Counted from the stretch's first letter, positions 8,254 to 17,819 are shown. The stretch is DNA of 64,000 nucleotides from Candidatus Afararchaeum irisae (GCA_034190545.1 JAXIOF010000001.1:1-64000), one strand, 5' to 3'. Numbers and translations are program-made. Notes: a model not told the origin generated them from the letters alone.

Positions 8254-9310
8254 GGACGCGTGTCGCCGTCACTACCTCGTCGGTCTCGACGTACTCGCGT
8301 TCGGAGTGAGCGACTGCGACCTCGTTCCCATCTTCGTCTGTCTCGGATATCGAGCCGGGACCGAAGACTGCGACGGGCATCTCCTTAGCGAGGTACGACG
8401 CCTCTGTCGCGGCGTCGAAGGGTCTCAGACGTGACTCGCCGGTGACCTCCTCGACTGCGTCGACGAGACGCTCCACGTCGTCTTCGTCGGTACGGAAGGC
8501 ATCGAGGAAAGGTGTCGGACGCTCGGAGAACCTCACCTCGTAGTCGCAGTCTATACCTTCCATCTCCCTCTCGACCTCTTCGAGGAACTCGTCCTGTGTC
8601 TCGGGGGGAACGCTTCTCCTGTCTATGAAGAGGCTCGCGTTCTCGGGAACCTGGTTCTTTGCCTCGCCGCCGTCTATCTGTGTCACTGTCAGACTACTCT
8701 CTCCGAGGAGGTCGTCGTACTTCTGTTGTGTGGCTTCGAGCCTCCTCACCGCCTCCGCAACACACGAGACGGCGTTCAGACCGCTCTCCGGCGCGGCGGC
8801 GTGTGCAGCCTCTCCGAAGAAGTCAGCTATCACCTCGTAACGTCCTCTCGCGGCTGTGCAGACGTCGAGGTCGGTAGGCTCTCCGACTACACACAGGTCG
8901 GCGTCGAGGCTCACGTCTTCGAGGTAGTCGTAGAGACCTACTGAGTCGGTCTCCTCGTCGGGTGAGACTACGAGAGTCACACGTCCGTCCTCGGGATCGG
9001 CGCGCGAGAACGCCGACACCATCGCCGCGAGGCTCGCCTTCGCGTCACACGATCCTCTTCCCCTCACGACACCCGAGTCGGCGTCGTATCCGTACTCGAT
9101 GTGGGGCGGTACCGTGTCCATATGTGTGTTGAGTACGGTGTGGAAGCCGCCGCTGTCTCCCTTCTCGGCGACTACACAGCCCGAACTGTGGAGCTTCGCG
9201 CCGTCGATGGATTCGAGTAGATACTCACGTATCTCGTCGACCGAGTCGTGGCTCTGTATCTGAACCATCTCTCTCAGGAGATCTACCGGACTCTGGGGAT
9301 CTGTCTTCAT
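8234..9310 (-). CDS. M20-family amidohydrolase (ArgE/DapE type)
   Basis: A 358-residue zinc-dependent deacylase. Metal-ligand motifs are visible: NTHMDTVPPH (first His and Asp), GRGSCDAKASLAAM (bridging Asp), SPDEETDSVG (catalytic Glu pair), GEPTDLDV, and a late VAHSEREY. The lid/dimerisation domain runs from about residue 160 to 270. M20 enzymes of this length include acetylornithine deacetylase, succinyl-diaminopimelate desuccinylase and LysK. The CDAK signature fits the ArgE/DapE/LysK group but does not pick one. dapA, dapB and dapF are elsewhere in the window, so a DapE role is attractive but unproven. It is convergent with the DUF192 gene, overlapping 20 bases. Confidence 0.8.
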   Translation of the reverse strand: MKTDPQSPVDLLREMVQIQSHDSVDEIREYLLESIDGAKLHSSGCVVAEKGDSGGFHTVLNTHMDTVPPHIEYGYDADSGVVRGRGSCDAKASLAAMVSAFSRADPEDGRVTLVVSPDEETDSVGLYDYLEDVSLDADLCVVGEPTDLDVCTAARGRYEVIADFFGEAAHAAAPESGLNAVSCVAEAVRRLEATQQKYDDLLGESSLTVTQIDGGEAKNQVPENASLFIDRRSVPPETQDEFLEEVEREMEGIDCDYEVRFSERPTPFLDAFRTDEDDVERLVDAVEEVTGESRLRPFDAATEASYLAKEMPVAVFGPGSISETDEDGNEVAVAHSEREYVETDEVVTATRVLSRLLD

Positions 9311-9374
9311 ATCTTATCTCCGAAGACGAGACCTCGACGTAAGTCTCTTTAGAGATCTGGCTGACCCGAGGCTT

Positions 9375-9382
9375 GATTAAAC
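9375..9382 (+). promoter_or_regulatory. TATA-like box for first antiporter gene
   Basis: GATTAAAC lies 22-29 bases before the ATG at 9404, consistent with a leaderless start. Confidence 0.35.
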
Positions 9383-9403
9383 CCGGTATCAACTACTCAG
9401 ACA

Positions 9404-11119
9404 ATGGCTGTCGAGTCGGCACCTGCGACCGATCTGGCTACGATAATAGTAACAGCCACAGCCGTCGGCTTCGTCGCGCGACGGACGGGACAGCCTACGA
9501 TAATCGCTTACATACTCACTGGACTTCTTCTCGGACCGCCCGTTCTCGGAGCCGTGACCCCGAGCGAACTCACGGAGTTAATGTCGGAGCTCGGACTTGC
9601 CTTCCTCCTGTTTTTACTCGGGATCAAGATGAGGATCGAAGACATCAGACACGTACTCTCTCCTGTAGTTAGGGTCTCTGTCCCACAGATGATACTCGTC
9701 GCAGCCGCGGGAGCCGTCACAGCAGTCGGTCTCGGCTTCGGTCTCATAGAGTCGGCTCTGATCGGCGCGGCTGTGACCTATAGCTCGACGGCGGTCGTCA
9801 TCAAGATGCTCACAGACAACGACGAAGCCACGACGCTCCCCGGTAGGATCGACATAAGCGTACTTCTGGTACAGGACATCGCCGTGGTGGTTCTCCTCGC
9901 TCTTCTCTCGACCGGTGGAAGCCGCGGAGTCACCGATACGGCTCTCACACTCGTCACCGTACTCATCCTCATATCCCTCATAGGCGTCGCCTCGATGGCT
10001 TCCTCGCGTTACCTCCTTCCGGGGGTCTTCCGACGTGTCGCCGACGACAAGGAGGTCTTCCTCGTAGTCTCGATAGGATGGGCTTTCCTCTTCATACTCG
10101 TGTCTCTCCGGCTCGGTCTCTCGGTCGAGATAGGCGCGTTTCTCGCGGGAGTCTCTATCGCACAGCTTCCTTACAGCACCGAGCTACAGGATCGGATAAC
10201 TCCTCTCACCGACCTCTTCATACTCGTCTTCTTCGCGTCGGTCGGTCTCGGACTCGAAGCCTCGGAACTGACTGCGTATCTCGGGGAGGCAGCCGTCGCC
10301 TCAGCCGTACTCATACTCGTCAAGTTCGTGGTCTTCTTCGTACTTATCGCCTCACACGACTTCAGCCTCGAAACGACCTTCCTAGGAACCATACATATGG
10401 TACAGGTCAGCGAGTTCGCACTCGTCTTCGGCGCCGTCGCAGTCTCCGAGGGTCTGATCGACGAGGGGGTTCTCGGCTTCCTGAGTCTCGTCGACGTCTT
10501 TACGATGGTCTTCTCCGTCTACGCTATTAAGTACAGCCACGGTATCTACGACGTAGTCTCACCGTGGCTCTCGAAGATCCGCGACTGGGACGGCAGGGAG
10601 GAGGTCTCCACCGAACATGAGGCACACGCCGTCGCAGTGGGTTTTGACAGACTTACTGAGGACGTACTACCCATACTCCAGGACAGTTACGGAGACGTCG
10701 TCGTCATAGACCGGAAGACGAGCCACATACAACAGCTAAGAGCTGAGGGGAAGTACGACTACGTCTTCGGCGACTTCCGACATGCCAAGGTACGCAAGGA
10801 GGCGAATCTCAAGAAAGCCTCCTTCGTCCTGAGTTCGAGCGTCGAGACCGACGTCAACCGAGCCATAGTCGAGGAGGTTTCCGACGACACGACTGTCTTT
10901 GTAGAAGCCGAGCGCACAGAAGACGCCGTCGAGCTCTACGACGCCGGCGTCGACTACGTCATAATGAGCACACATCTTGCGGCGGAGAAGGTCTCGGAAT
11001 ACTTAGAGGAGTACTTTGAGTCACGCGACGCCTTCTTCGACGCCACACGGAGCGATATAGACCGTATAAGGCGCGGATCAGTTGGCTCCGAAAGACGTGG
11101 AGGTGGTGACTCTGGCTGA
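9404..11119 (+). CDS. CPA2 cation:proton antiporter with TrkA-N domain (KefB/NapA type)
   Basis: A 571-residue membrane protein with about 12 transmembrane segments in residues 10-390 (TGLLLGPPVLG, LAFLLFLLGIKM, YSSTAVVIKML and FFASVGLGLEAS are typical CPA2 motifs). A cytoplasmic Rossmann-like TrkA-N region of about 110 residues follows (AVAVGFDRLTEDVLPILQDSYGDVVVIDR), ending in a charged tail. It probably exchanges Na+ or K+ for H+. The usual GxGxxG of TrkA-N is degraded here to AVGFDRL, so NAD(H) binding may be weak. It overlaps the next antiporter gene, so the pair is likely one transcript and perhaps one complex. Confidence 0.85.
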   Translation: MAVESAPATDLATIIVTATAVGFVARRTGQPTIIAYILTGLLLGPPVLGAVTPSELTELMSELGLAFLLFLLGIKMRIEDIRHVLSPVVRVSVPQMILVAAAGAVTAVGLGFGLIESALIGAAVTYSSTAVVIKMLTDNDEATTLPGRIDISVLLVQDIAVVVLLALLSTGGSRGVTDTALTLVTVLILISLIGVASMASSRYLLPGVFRRVADDKEVFLVVSIGWAFLFILVSLRLGLSVEIGAFLAGVSIAQLPYSTELQDRITPLTDLFILVFFASVGLGLEASELTAYLGEAAVASAVLILVKFVVFFVLIASHDFSLETTFLGTIHMVQVSEFALVFGAVAVSEGLIDEGVLGFLSLVDVFTMVFSVYAIKYSHGIYDVVSPWLSKIRDWDGREEVSTEHEAHAVAVGFDRLTEDVLPILQDSYGDVVVIDRKTSHIQQLRAEGKYDYVFGDFRHAKVRKEANLKKASFVLSSSVETDVNRAIVEEVSDDTTVFVEAERTEDAVELYDAGVDYVIMSTHLAAEKVSEYLEEYFESRDAFFDATRSDIDRIRRGSVGSERRGGGDSG

Positions 11120-12778
11120 GTCGGAGATACTCACGGCTCTCGCGGTTGTCTTCATAGGAGCGGGGGCGACACTCCTCGTCGTGAGCCGTCTCTCGGTGTC
11201 GAGTCTCCCGTTCTACATACTCGTCGGAATGGCTGTGAGTCCCTTCGTCGACTACACGACAGTCCTCGACCTCGCACGCTGGGGGATAGCGTTTCTCGTC
11301 TTCGTCCTCGCAACACGTATAGAGTTCGAGGCTGTCTCGTCTGTCTTCCGTGACATAGAGCTCGCGACGCTGGCACAGATAACCGTCGTGGGTCCTCTCG
11401 GCTTTGGGGTCGGATACCTCTTCGGTCTCGATCCACTCTCCTCTGTCTACTTCGCGGTCGCTGGAACACTCAGCTCTACTCTCGTGGGTAGTAAGTACTT
11501 CGAGACTGCGGGAGGATACAGACTCATACACGACAGGCTCTCGTCGTCGATACATCTCTTCGACGACCTCGTGGCTGTCGGCGTCCTTCTCGTCCTCTCA
11601 GCCGAGACTTACAGTACCGACGCTGTCGCAGCCAACATAGGCTACGGTGCTGTGATCCTCCTCGCCGCGCTCTTCGTCTACAGATACGTCTTCGGTCTTC
11701 TGGTACGTCTCGCTGACGGCTCCGACGAGCTAGTTCTTATGGGAGCCCTCTCGGTACTGTTTGTCTTTCTCACCGCCGCCGAGTTAGCGGGTGTCTCCGC
11801 CGTAGTCGGCGCATTCGCGGGAGGGATAGCCGTCAGACGTGACTCGACCGACGCGATCGAAGTCTTCAACGGAATCCAGTCGATCAGAGACTTCTTCGTC
11901 ACCGTTTTTTTCGTGACTCTCGGAGCCCTAGTCGAGGTTCCCACCCTCGACGTGGTGCTTTTAGCCGCCTCACTCGTCGTCTTAGTCCTGTTCGTAAACC
12001 CCGCTATCACCGTCCTCTCGCTCGTCTATGAGGGCTATGACACACGAACCGCACATCTCGTGGGTACAAGTACTGACCAGGTCAGCGAGATGTCTCTCAT
12101 AATTGCTATAGAGGGATTCCTGGTAGGAAACCTCGGAACAGAGATCTTCGACTCGATCATAGTAGCCGCGGCTGCGACTATGGCTCTCACCACAGTTGTT
12201 CGTAGCTACGGGGGGCTCCTATACGACGGGGTCTTAGGCAGCCTCATATCCGTGAGACAGACCGAGAAGATCGACCGGAGGAGCCACGTCGAGGACGTCT
12301 CAAACCACGTCGTAGTCGTGGGATACGGACGTCAGGGCAGACATATAACTGACGTCTGTGAGAGACACGACCGTGACTACGTCGTGATAGAGAACGATCC
12401 CCTACTCTGGGACGACATACGTCTGACCTCCGGAAGCTACGTCTTCGGCGACGCCCTCACCGACTACTCGTGGGAGAAGGCAGACGTCTCAGACGCAGAG
12501 TTAGTAGTCTCGACCGCGACAACCCCGAGACCTCCGGGAAGATACTCGGTCTCGACACCCCAGCCGACGTGGTTCTCCGTTCGAGGTCGGTCGAGAACGC
12601 GAGGAGATGGCTCGAAGAGGGCGCAGCCTACGTCGCAGTCCCCGAGCTAGTTGCCTCCGAACAGCTAACTGAGCACGTCGAGTCGGTCGTAGCGGGCGAG
12701 AAGGACGTCAGAGAGCTACGTGACTCCCACCTCGGTGACCTACTCGACTCAGATCGGTGGAGCATCCGACGTGAGTAG
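11082..12778 (+). pseudogene. Second CPA2 antiporter with TrkA-N domain, interrupted by a frameshift
   Basis: Reading starts at TTG 11082 (or GTG 11097/11106 inside the previous gene) and gives about 12 membrane segments, then a TrkA-N domain with a good nucleotide loop (VVVVGYGRQGRHI). After VVSTATT near base 12525 the frame runs into arginine-rich nonsense and stops at 12650. Another frame, starting at about base 12520, continues exactly where the domain should: DNPETSGKILGLDTPADVVL through AAYVAVPELVASEQL to a stop at 12778. Joining them restores a normal 566-567 residue antiporter. The break is one base short (or four, for example a lost CGAC unit beside GACCGCGACAACC). It may be a sequencing error, a recent mutation or a recoding site; I cannot tell which. 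Confidence 0.75.
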
Positions 12779-12996
12779 CGGTTGGTGCACGTGGATATTT
12801 TTGAGTTATATCTTTACAATATGGGATATACGACAGCTCAAATACCTCTATCTGGAGAGACGTACAGATTATTTTAAAGTTGTGGTTATAACTCCCTGCT
12901 ATGGATCAATATCCTTATATACTTCTCTCTAATTTACTAAACTGCGAGAAAGCATACGGGAGAAAACTGGAATATCTAAAACAACAGAGGCTAAAA
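12779..12996 (+). other. AT-rich intergenic region upstream of glnA
   Basis: This 218-base gap is clearly more AT-rich than its surroundings. It contains two promoter-like blocks: TTTTAAAG at 12871-12878 and ATCTAAAAC at 12973-12981. An in-frame ATG at 12901 would add 32 residues to glutamine synthetase, but the codons are AT-rich, unlike the gene proper, and the family starts at the later ATG. I read it as a regulatory leader. Confidence 0.5.
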
Positions 12997-14334
12997 ATGA
13001 CGACTGTGAACGAAGCACTTGAAACGATAGAGGAAGAGGACGTAGACTTTCTGCGTCTCCAGTTTACGGACATCTTAGGAGTAGTGAAGAACGTCTCTAT
13101 ACCCGCTGACCAAGCCGAGAAGGCGTTCGAGGAGGGTATCTGGTTCGACGGATCGTCGATAGACGGATTCGTGAGGATACAGGAGTCGGACATGCGTCTA
13201 GATCCCGACCCCGACACCTTCGCCATACTCCCCTGGAAGCACAAGGAGAGCGGAGCGAAGACAGCACGTCTCATCTGTGACGTCAAGAACATGGACGGGG
13301 AGCCCTTCGAGGGCGACCCAAGATATGTTCTTAAGAGGGCACTTGACAGGGCAGACGAGATGGGATTCGACACTGTCAACGTAGGACCCGAGCCCGAGTT
13401 CTTCGCCTTCGAGACAGACGAGGACGGCAACGGTACGACAGAGCCCCACGACTCGGGAGGCTACTTCGATCTCGCTCCGAAGGACATGGCGAGTGATCTC
13501 CGACGTGACATGATATTCGCGTTAGAGGAGATGGGATTCGACATAGAGGCTAGCCACCACGAGGTTGCCGAGGGACAGCACGAGATCGACTTCAAGTACG
13601 ACGACGGTCTCACGACTGCCGACAACATAGCCACCTTCCGCTCGGTCGTGAGGGCGGTCGCCGAGCTAAACGACGTACACGCGACCTTCATGCCCAAGCC
13701 CATAGCGGGAATCAACGGAAGCGGAATGCACACACATCTCTCGCTCTTCGACGACGACGGAAACGCATTCCACGACCCCGACGACGAGTTCGGTCTCTCG
13801 GATACTGCGAAGTCGTTCCTCGCCGGACTTCTCGAACACGCACCAGCGATCACGGCGGTCACGAATCCGACAGTCAACTCGTACAAACGTCTCGTGCCGG
13901 GATACGAGGCTCCCGTCTACGTCGCTTGGAGCGACATCAACCGTTCGGCTCTGATACGTAAGCCCGCCGCACGTACACCCGCGGCATCACGTGTCGAACT
14001 CCGTTCACCCGATCCGTCTTCGAATCCGTACCTCGCGCTCGCGGTCATGCTCCACGCCGGACTCGACGGAATCGAGAGAGGACTCGAAGCTCCCGATCCT
14101 GTCAGGGAAAACATCTACGAGTTCGACGAGGAGAAACGTGACGAGTACGGCATCGACACTCTTCCCCCCAACCTCAAGGAAGCAGTCGACGCCCTTGAAG
14201 AAGACGACGTCATACTCGACGCACTCGGCGACCACGTCTCCGAGAAGTTCGTCGAGGCGAAGAGACACGAGTGGAACGAGTACAAGGCGTACGTCTCCGA
14301 CTGGGAGACCGACAGGTACCTCGAGACGTTCTGA
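12997..14334 (+). CDS. glnA: Glutamine synthetase type I
   Basis: Forms glutamine from glutamate, ammonia and ATP. The 445-residue protein has the beta-grasp N-domain ([15 protein letters not shown]) and the catalytic barrel with GPEPEFF near 130-136, [21 protein letters not shown] near 241-248, and [25 protein letters not shown]. It is of the GSI-alpha kind. The adenylylation-site tyrosine of enterobacterial enzymes is absent: the region reads [10 protein letters not shown], so control is probably by feedback or by GlnK-like proteins rather than adenylylation. I use the ATG at 12997 (MTTVNEAL). A T7 tract follows 20 bases after the stop. With gltBD at 46.8-52.9 kb it completes the GS-GOGAT ammonia route. 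Confidence 0.95.
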   Translation: MTTVNEALETIEEEDVDFLRLQFTDILGVVKNVSIPADQAEKAFEEGIWFDGSSIDGFVRIQESDMRLDPDPDTFAILPWKHKESGAKTARLICDVKNMDGEPFEGDPRYVLKRALDRADEMGFDTVNVGPEPEFFAFETDEDGNGTTEPHDSGGYFDLAPKDMASDLRRDMIFALEEMGFDIEASHHEVAEGQHEIDFKYDDGLTTADNIATFRSVVRAVAELNDVHATFMPKPIAGINGSGMHTHLSLFDDDGNAFHDPDDEFGLSDTAKSFLAGLLEHAPAITAVTNPTVNSYKRLVPGYEAPVYVAWSDINRSALIRKPAARTPAASRVELRSPDPSSNPYLALAVMLHAGLDGIERGLEAPDPVRENIYEFDEEKRDEYGIDTLPPNLKEAVDALEEDDVILDALGDHVSEKFVEAKRHEWNEYKAYVSDWETDRYLETF

Positions 14335-14353
14335 CACTGACTACATAACACAC

Positions 14354-14360
14354 TTTTTTT
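14354..14360 (+). terminator. Oligo-T terminator after glnA
   Basis: Seven consecutive T begin about 20 bases past the glnA stop, with no hairpin before them. This matches archaeal intrinsic termination at T-runs. Confidence 0.45.
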
Positions 14361-14385
14361 CTTCCGCGCCGAGAAACACCGAGTA

Positions 14386-14715
14386 ATGGCGTTAGTCGAC
14401 AGGGTGTTACAGGTCGTGGGCTTCGTTCTGATGAACTCCGGGTTTCTGTACCTAGGCGTGCGTTTCTCGACGGGAGACGCGAGCATCAAGAAGAGTCTCG
14501 CCATCTCTCTCGCAGTCGCGGTCACCGCGGGAGCCGTCTACCTCGCGTCGCCTCCGGGTGTATTAGGAGTCCTCGGAGTCGTAGTCGTGACCTACATAGC
14601 CGTACAGACAGCCTACGACCTGAGTAACGCGAGAACAGCCCTAGCTCTGATAGCCTACTTCGTCCTGACCCTCGCGGGCGGAGTTATAGGAAGAAATCTA
14701 CTGTCTCTGGTCTGA
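14386..14715 (+). CDS. Small four-helix membrane protein, unknown function
   Basis: A 109-residue, strongly hydrophobic protein with about four transmembrane stretches: residues 6-26, 37-54, 56-75 and 84-105. The short polar turns include FSTGDASIKKS and DLSNARTA. I do not recognise a family beyond a generic haloarchaeal small membrane protein. It follows the glnA terminator on the same strand and converges with hisG (4 bases between stops). Low charge and hydrophobicity match its neighbours' codon use, so I consider it real. Confidence 0.6.
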   Translation: MALVDRVLQVVGFVLMNSGFLYLGVRFSTGDASIKKSLAISLAVAVTAGAVYLASPPGVLGVLGVVVVTYIAVQTAYDLSNARTALALIAYFVLTLAGGVIGRNLLSLV

Positions 14716-14719
14716 CTGA

Positions 14720-15568
14720 CTACCGCACCATTCTCTCTATCGGCACGACGAGTACGTCCTGTGCGCCCTCCTGTTTGACGAGGTTGATCGTCTCGTAGAT
14801 CTCCGACTCGTCGACGACTGCGTGGACAGCCACCATCCCTTCCTCTCCTTCGACCTCCATGACAGTGGGTCCTCCGAGCCCGGGTATGACCTCCTCGACG
14901 TCTTCGAGTGAGTCGTCGGGGACATTCATCATTATGTACCTCTTGCCCTCAGCCTGAATTACGCTCCGTACCGCGTTCTCGACCTCCTGAACCTTGGGGT
15001 CGTCGGCGGAGTCGGGACGCGCGAAGAGCTTGACGCTCGACTTGAGAACCTCGTCTATTATCCCGAGACGGTTGACCTCTAAGGTCGTTCCGGTGCTCGT
15101 GATGTCGACTATACCGTCCGCCATCCCGACGTGAGGTGTGAGCTCTGTCGCACCGCTGACCTCTACGAGTTCGACGTCGACGCCCTTGTCGTCGAAGTAG
15201 TCCTCGGTGACGTTCGGGAACTCGGTCGCGACCTTCTTTCCTTCGAGATCCTCGACGGAGTCTATGTCTCCTTCCTCGGGCGAGGCGAGTACTAGACGGC
15301 AGTCTCCGTATCCGAGATCGAGAAGAGCTTCGAGGTTAGTGCGTGACTCACGTTCCTGGTCGAGTCCCGTAATTCCTATGTCGGCGGCACCGTCTCTGAC
15401 GTACTCGGGTATGTCGCTCGCCCTCGCGTATATAACCGTGATATCGGGATCGACCGTCTTCGCATAGAGCTTCCTGTCGGCTCCGTTCTGTATCTGGAGA
15501 CCCGCCTTCTCCAGAAGCTCGACGGTCGGCTCGTGGAGGCGTCCCTTGTTGGGAATCGCAATTCTCAT
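14720..15568 (-). CDS. hisG: ATP phosphoribosyltransferase, long form
   Basis: First enzyme of histidine synthesis: joins ATP and PRPP to phosphoribosyl-ATP. At 282 residues it is the long HisG form, which needs no HisZ. The catalytic part runs from [19 protein letters not shown] through [23 protein letters not shown], and the PRPP loop [14 protein letters not shown]. Residues about 210-282 form the ACT-like regulatory domain ([27 protein letters not shown]) that binds histidine for feedback inhibition. Other his genes are not in the window. Confidence 0.95.
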   Translation of the reverse strand: MRIAIPNKGRLHEPTVELLEKAGLQIQNGADRKLYAKTVDPDITVIYARASDIPEYVRDGAADIGITGLDQERESRTNLEALLDLGYGDCRLVLASPEEGDIDSVEDLEGKKVATEFPNVTEDYFDDKGVDVELVEVSGATELTPHVGMADGIVDITSTGTTLEVNRLGIIDEVLKSSVKLFARPDSADDPKVQEVENAVRSVIQAEGKRYIMMNVPDDSLEDVEEVIPGLGGPTVMEVEGEEGMVAVHAVVDESEIYETINLVKQEGAQDVLVVPIERMVR

Positions 15569-15592
15569 TGTGTTACAAGAGAGGATTCTTCG

Positions 15593-15600
15593 GACTTAAG
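15593..15600 (-). promoter_or_regulatory. TATA-like box for hisG
   Basis: Minus-strand CTTAAGTC is 25-32 bases before the hisG ATG at 15568. Confidence 0.35.
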
Positions 15601-15635
15601 GGTACTCTATTAGGTCTATGTCCGTCTATGTACGA

Positions 15636-16289
15636 CTAAGCACCCGTCACGAGGTCTAACATAGCTTCCTTCGGGTCGTCCGCCTTCACGACTCCGCTCG
15701 CGACTAGGACGCCCTCAGCACCGAGTTCGAGAGCTGCCTCGACGTCTTCTCCCGAAGATATACCCGCGCCACACAGGAGATCGGCGTCGGAGTGTTCCTC
15801 GACCGCCTCGGCGGCGTCCCTCACAACGCCGGGATCAGCCTGACTAACCGGTGTACCCGTTCCTATGAGTTCGGGCGGTTCGACTGCGACGTAGTCGGGT
15901 TCGAGAACCGAAGCCGCGCCCGACTGTCTCGGATTGTTCGCACAGACGACTGTTTCTAAGTCCTCTCTTTCGGCGGCTCTCAACGAGCCGTCTATGTCGG
16001 CGAGCTTGAGACGGTTTTCCGAGTGGTTGATAAGGGTTCCTGTCGCTCCCGCCTCGGCGACGCCTTCGGCTAGGATGCTTCCCGTGTTACTCCCGGGCTC
16101 TACGGGGTCGACGTGTTCGGCGAATGTCTCACATCCCGTCTCGGCGACCCTGTGTATGTCGGAGGGCTGTGGCGAGACGACGACACGTGCTCCGGTCTCG
16201 TCGGCGACTTCGACGGCTGCCTCTCCTATCTCACGCGCCTTCTCTCCCGTACCTGCTGCGTAGGTCTTGAGGTTGACTATCAGAAACAT
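15636..16289 (-). CDS. tpiA: Triosephosphate isomerase, archaeal type
   Basis: Interconverts glyceraldehyde-3-phosphate and dihydroxyacetone phosphate. At 217 residues it has the short archaeal TIM length. Active-site elements are visible: N6 and K8 in [13 protein letters not shown], the His in [11 protein letters not shown], the catalytic Glu in [12 protein letters not shown], and the phosphate-binding [20 protein letters not shown] and [12 protein letters not shown]. It sits in a minus-strand run with MBF1 upstream (31-base gap) and hisG downstream. Confidence 0.95.
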   Translation of the reverse strand: MFLIVNLKTYAAGTGEKAREIGEAAVEVADETGARVVVSPQPSDIHRVAETGCETFAEHVDPVEPGSNTGSILAEGVAEAGATGTLINHSENRLKLADIDGSLRAAEREDLETVVCANNPRQSGAASVLEPDYVAVEPPELIGTGTPVSQADPGVVRDAAEAVEEHSDADLLCGAGISSGEDVEAALELGAEGVLVASGVVKADDPKEAMLDLVTGA

Positions 16290-16319
16290 ATACTATACTA
16301 CCGAAAATAGACCGAGTGA

Positions 16320-16838
16320 CTAACTGTCTTTCCTTTCGACGATATCGCCGAGCGTGTATCCGTCGGAGCTACCCTCCGAAGACCAGTCTCCCTCGCTGAC
16401 TCCTTCCTCCGTGAGCTCGATTTCGAGGCTCGACTCTAGCTTCTGTCTCACCTTCTCGTCGGGTCTCATGTCGCCCTTCTCTATCTTTCTCACGAGGCTG
16501 ACCTTCTCGTTGATCTCGTCTGCGAAGTCCTCCTGACTAAGACCCTTTGACTCGCGCGCCTTTCTAACCCTCTCGTCGTAGTCGGCTGCGAGAGTGCCTA
16601 TCTCGTCGAAGAGATCCTTGTTACGGCTACGGCTCTTGGTTCTGCTTTTCGACCTACTCGGTGTACTCTTGCCCTCCTGGCTCTGGCTCCCGTTTTCCTG
16701 GCTCGAAGCATCGGCTTCGCTTTCCTCGTGAAGGACGGTGCCGAACTCCTCACAGTTAGAACAGACACGTAGCTTGCTGCCCTCTATACGTATGACGCTC
16801 GGATCCTGTGTCTCGGCACCACACATCTCACACTGCAA
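16320..16838 (-). CDS. mbf1: Multiprotein bridging factor 1 (aMBF1)
   Basis: A 172-residue archaeal MBF1 homologue, which in eukaryotes links activators to TBP and in archaea has been tied to ribosomes. The N-terminal zinc ribbon uses C3, C6, C26 and C29. The HTH spans about 85-140 (VRKARESKGLSQEDFADEINEKVSLVRKIEKG). The linker at about 46-75 is unusual: SRSKSRTKSRSR is an arginine-serine repeat in an otherwise acidic proteome. Translation starts at a TTG codon at 16838, fixed by the zinc-ribbon N-terminus MQCEMCG. A TATA-like box lies 37-44 bases upstream. Confidence 0.9.
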   Translation of the reverse strand: MQCEMCGAETQDPSVIRIEGSKLRVCSNCEEFGTVLHEESEADASSQENGSQSQEGKSTPSRSKSRTKSRSRNKDLFDEIGTLAADYDERVRKARESKGLSQEDFADEINEKVSLVRKIEKGDMRPDEKVRQKLESSLEIELTEEGVSEGDWSSEGSSDGYTLGDIVERKDS

Positions 16839-16874
16839 TTAGTTTCACCGACTCAGTCTACGTCTTCGAGACGT

Positions 16875-16882
16875 ATAAATAT
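16875..16882 (-). promoter_or_regulatory. TATA-like box for mbf1
   Basis: Minus-strand ATATTTAT overlaps the end of sepF and lies 37-44 bases before the TTG start, allowing a leader of about 10-15 bases. Confidence 0.35.
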
Positions 16883-17256
16883 TATCGGGCTATCTTGTCG
16901 CGGCTAATCGAGACACCACGCGGGGCTATGATGATCTGATCCTCTCCCTTCTGGACTATGTCGCCGCCGACCTCGTCGGTGACGTCCCTGAACTCCTCCA
17001 TTATACGTTCAGTCTTCGACTCGTTCGACCTGAAGTAGGATATGTCGGCTACTACGAGGTCTCCGTCGTATATCAGATCCTTGACGTCCATTATCCCCTC
17101 ACGTCCCGTGAGCTCTGCTATATGTACGGTCATGTCTGCGTCACCCGTCTCGCCCATCTCGTACTCTTCGAGGTCGAGCTCTACGTACTCGTTGTGAGAC
17201 CCGCGACCGCCGTTCCTCGTAGATCCTTCTCCTAGAAGCTTGTCTACTATACCCAT
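16882..17256 (-). CDS. sepF: SepF-like cell-division protein
   Basis: A 124-residue archaeal SepF, the membrane anchor for FtsZ. The first residues (MGIVDKLLGEG) form the short amphipathic membrane-targeting helix. A linker with glycines follows, then the SepF core from about residue 40 to 124 (MTVHIAELTGREGIMDVKDLIYDGDLVVADISYF ... GGDIVQKGEDQIIIAPRGVSISRDKI). No FtsZ is in the window. Neighbours are information-processing genes on the same strand. Confidence 0.85.
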   Translation of the reverse strand: MGIVDKLLGEGSTRNGGRGSHNEYVELDLEEYEMGETGDADMTVHIAELTGREGIMDVKDLIYDGDLVVADISYFRSNESKTERIMEEFRDVTDEVGGDIVQKGEDQIIIAPRGVSISRDKIAR

Positions 17257-17319
17257 ACTACGGATTTTGTACTTACTAACATTAATCCTTCGTCAGACGA
17301 CTGACAGACTTCTGACAGT

Positions 17320-17796
17320 TCACGGCTCGAACTCCCAGATCTCGTCGCCTACGTGGTGGAGGCTCTCGACGACCTTACCCTCGTCACCCACCATGTCGTC
17401 GCCCCGTGTCAGACCGCGTCCTACCGCGAGAGGCTTGTCGTGGTTCTCCTCCTTCACGACTACGAGGTCGCCCTCCTCGATACCGTCGTCGGCTTCGACG
17501 ACTCCCGGACGCATCACGTCTGCGCCGTTCGTCACGAACTCGACCGCACCCGCGTCGACTGTGACTGTTGCCTTCTCGGGACGGAGTTCGAGTGCCCCCT
17601 TGACAGTCACGAAGTACTCGCCGTCGAACCTCATTATAAGTGGCTCTCCGTCGGCGAGAAGCAGGTCGTAGTCCTCCTCAAGCTCTATCTGTTCGAGACG
17701 GTAGTCACCGAGGTCGACGTCGAGCTTCTCCTCTATGCTCGACTTGATCTCGTCCGCCTCGTCCTCACGCAGATAATGCCTCGATCTTACCTCCAT
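17320..17796 (-). CDS. PUA-domain RNA-binding protein
   Basis: A 158-residue protein with an N-terminal basic/acidic region (MEVRSRHYLREDEADEIKSS) and a C-terminal PUA domain from about residue 75 to 155 (VTVDAGAVEFVTNGADVMRPGVVEADDGIEEGDLVVV ... PLAVGRGLTRGDDM). The layout matches archaeal proteins related to MCT-1/Tma20 (DUF1947 plus PUA), which act in translation re-initiation or ribosome recycling in eukaryotes. The archaeal role is inferred. I prefer the ATG at 17796 over one six codons upstream because it matches the domain start and a TATA-like box lies 24-32 bases before it. Confidence 0.75.
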   Translation of the reverse strand: MEVRSRHYLREDEADEIKSSIEEKLDVDLGDYRLEQIELEEDYDLLLADGEPLIMRFDGEYFVTVKGALELRPEKATVTVDAGAVEFVTNGADVMRPGVVEADDGIEEGDLVVVKEENHDKPLAVGRGLTRGDDMVGDEGKVVESLHHVGDEIWEFEP

Positions 17797-17819
17797 ATCC
17801 GATAGATATCTCACGAATT

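Noticed and set aside
12901-12996. N-terminal extension of glutamine synthetase
   Set aside because: AT-rich codons and lack of family match; the ATG at 12997 begins the conserved domain.
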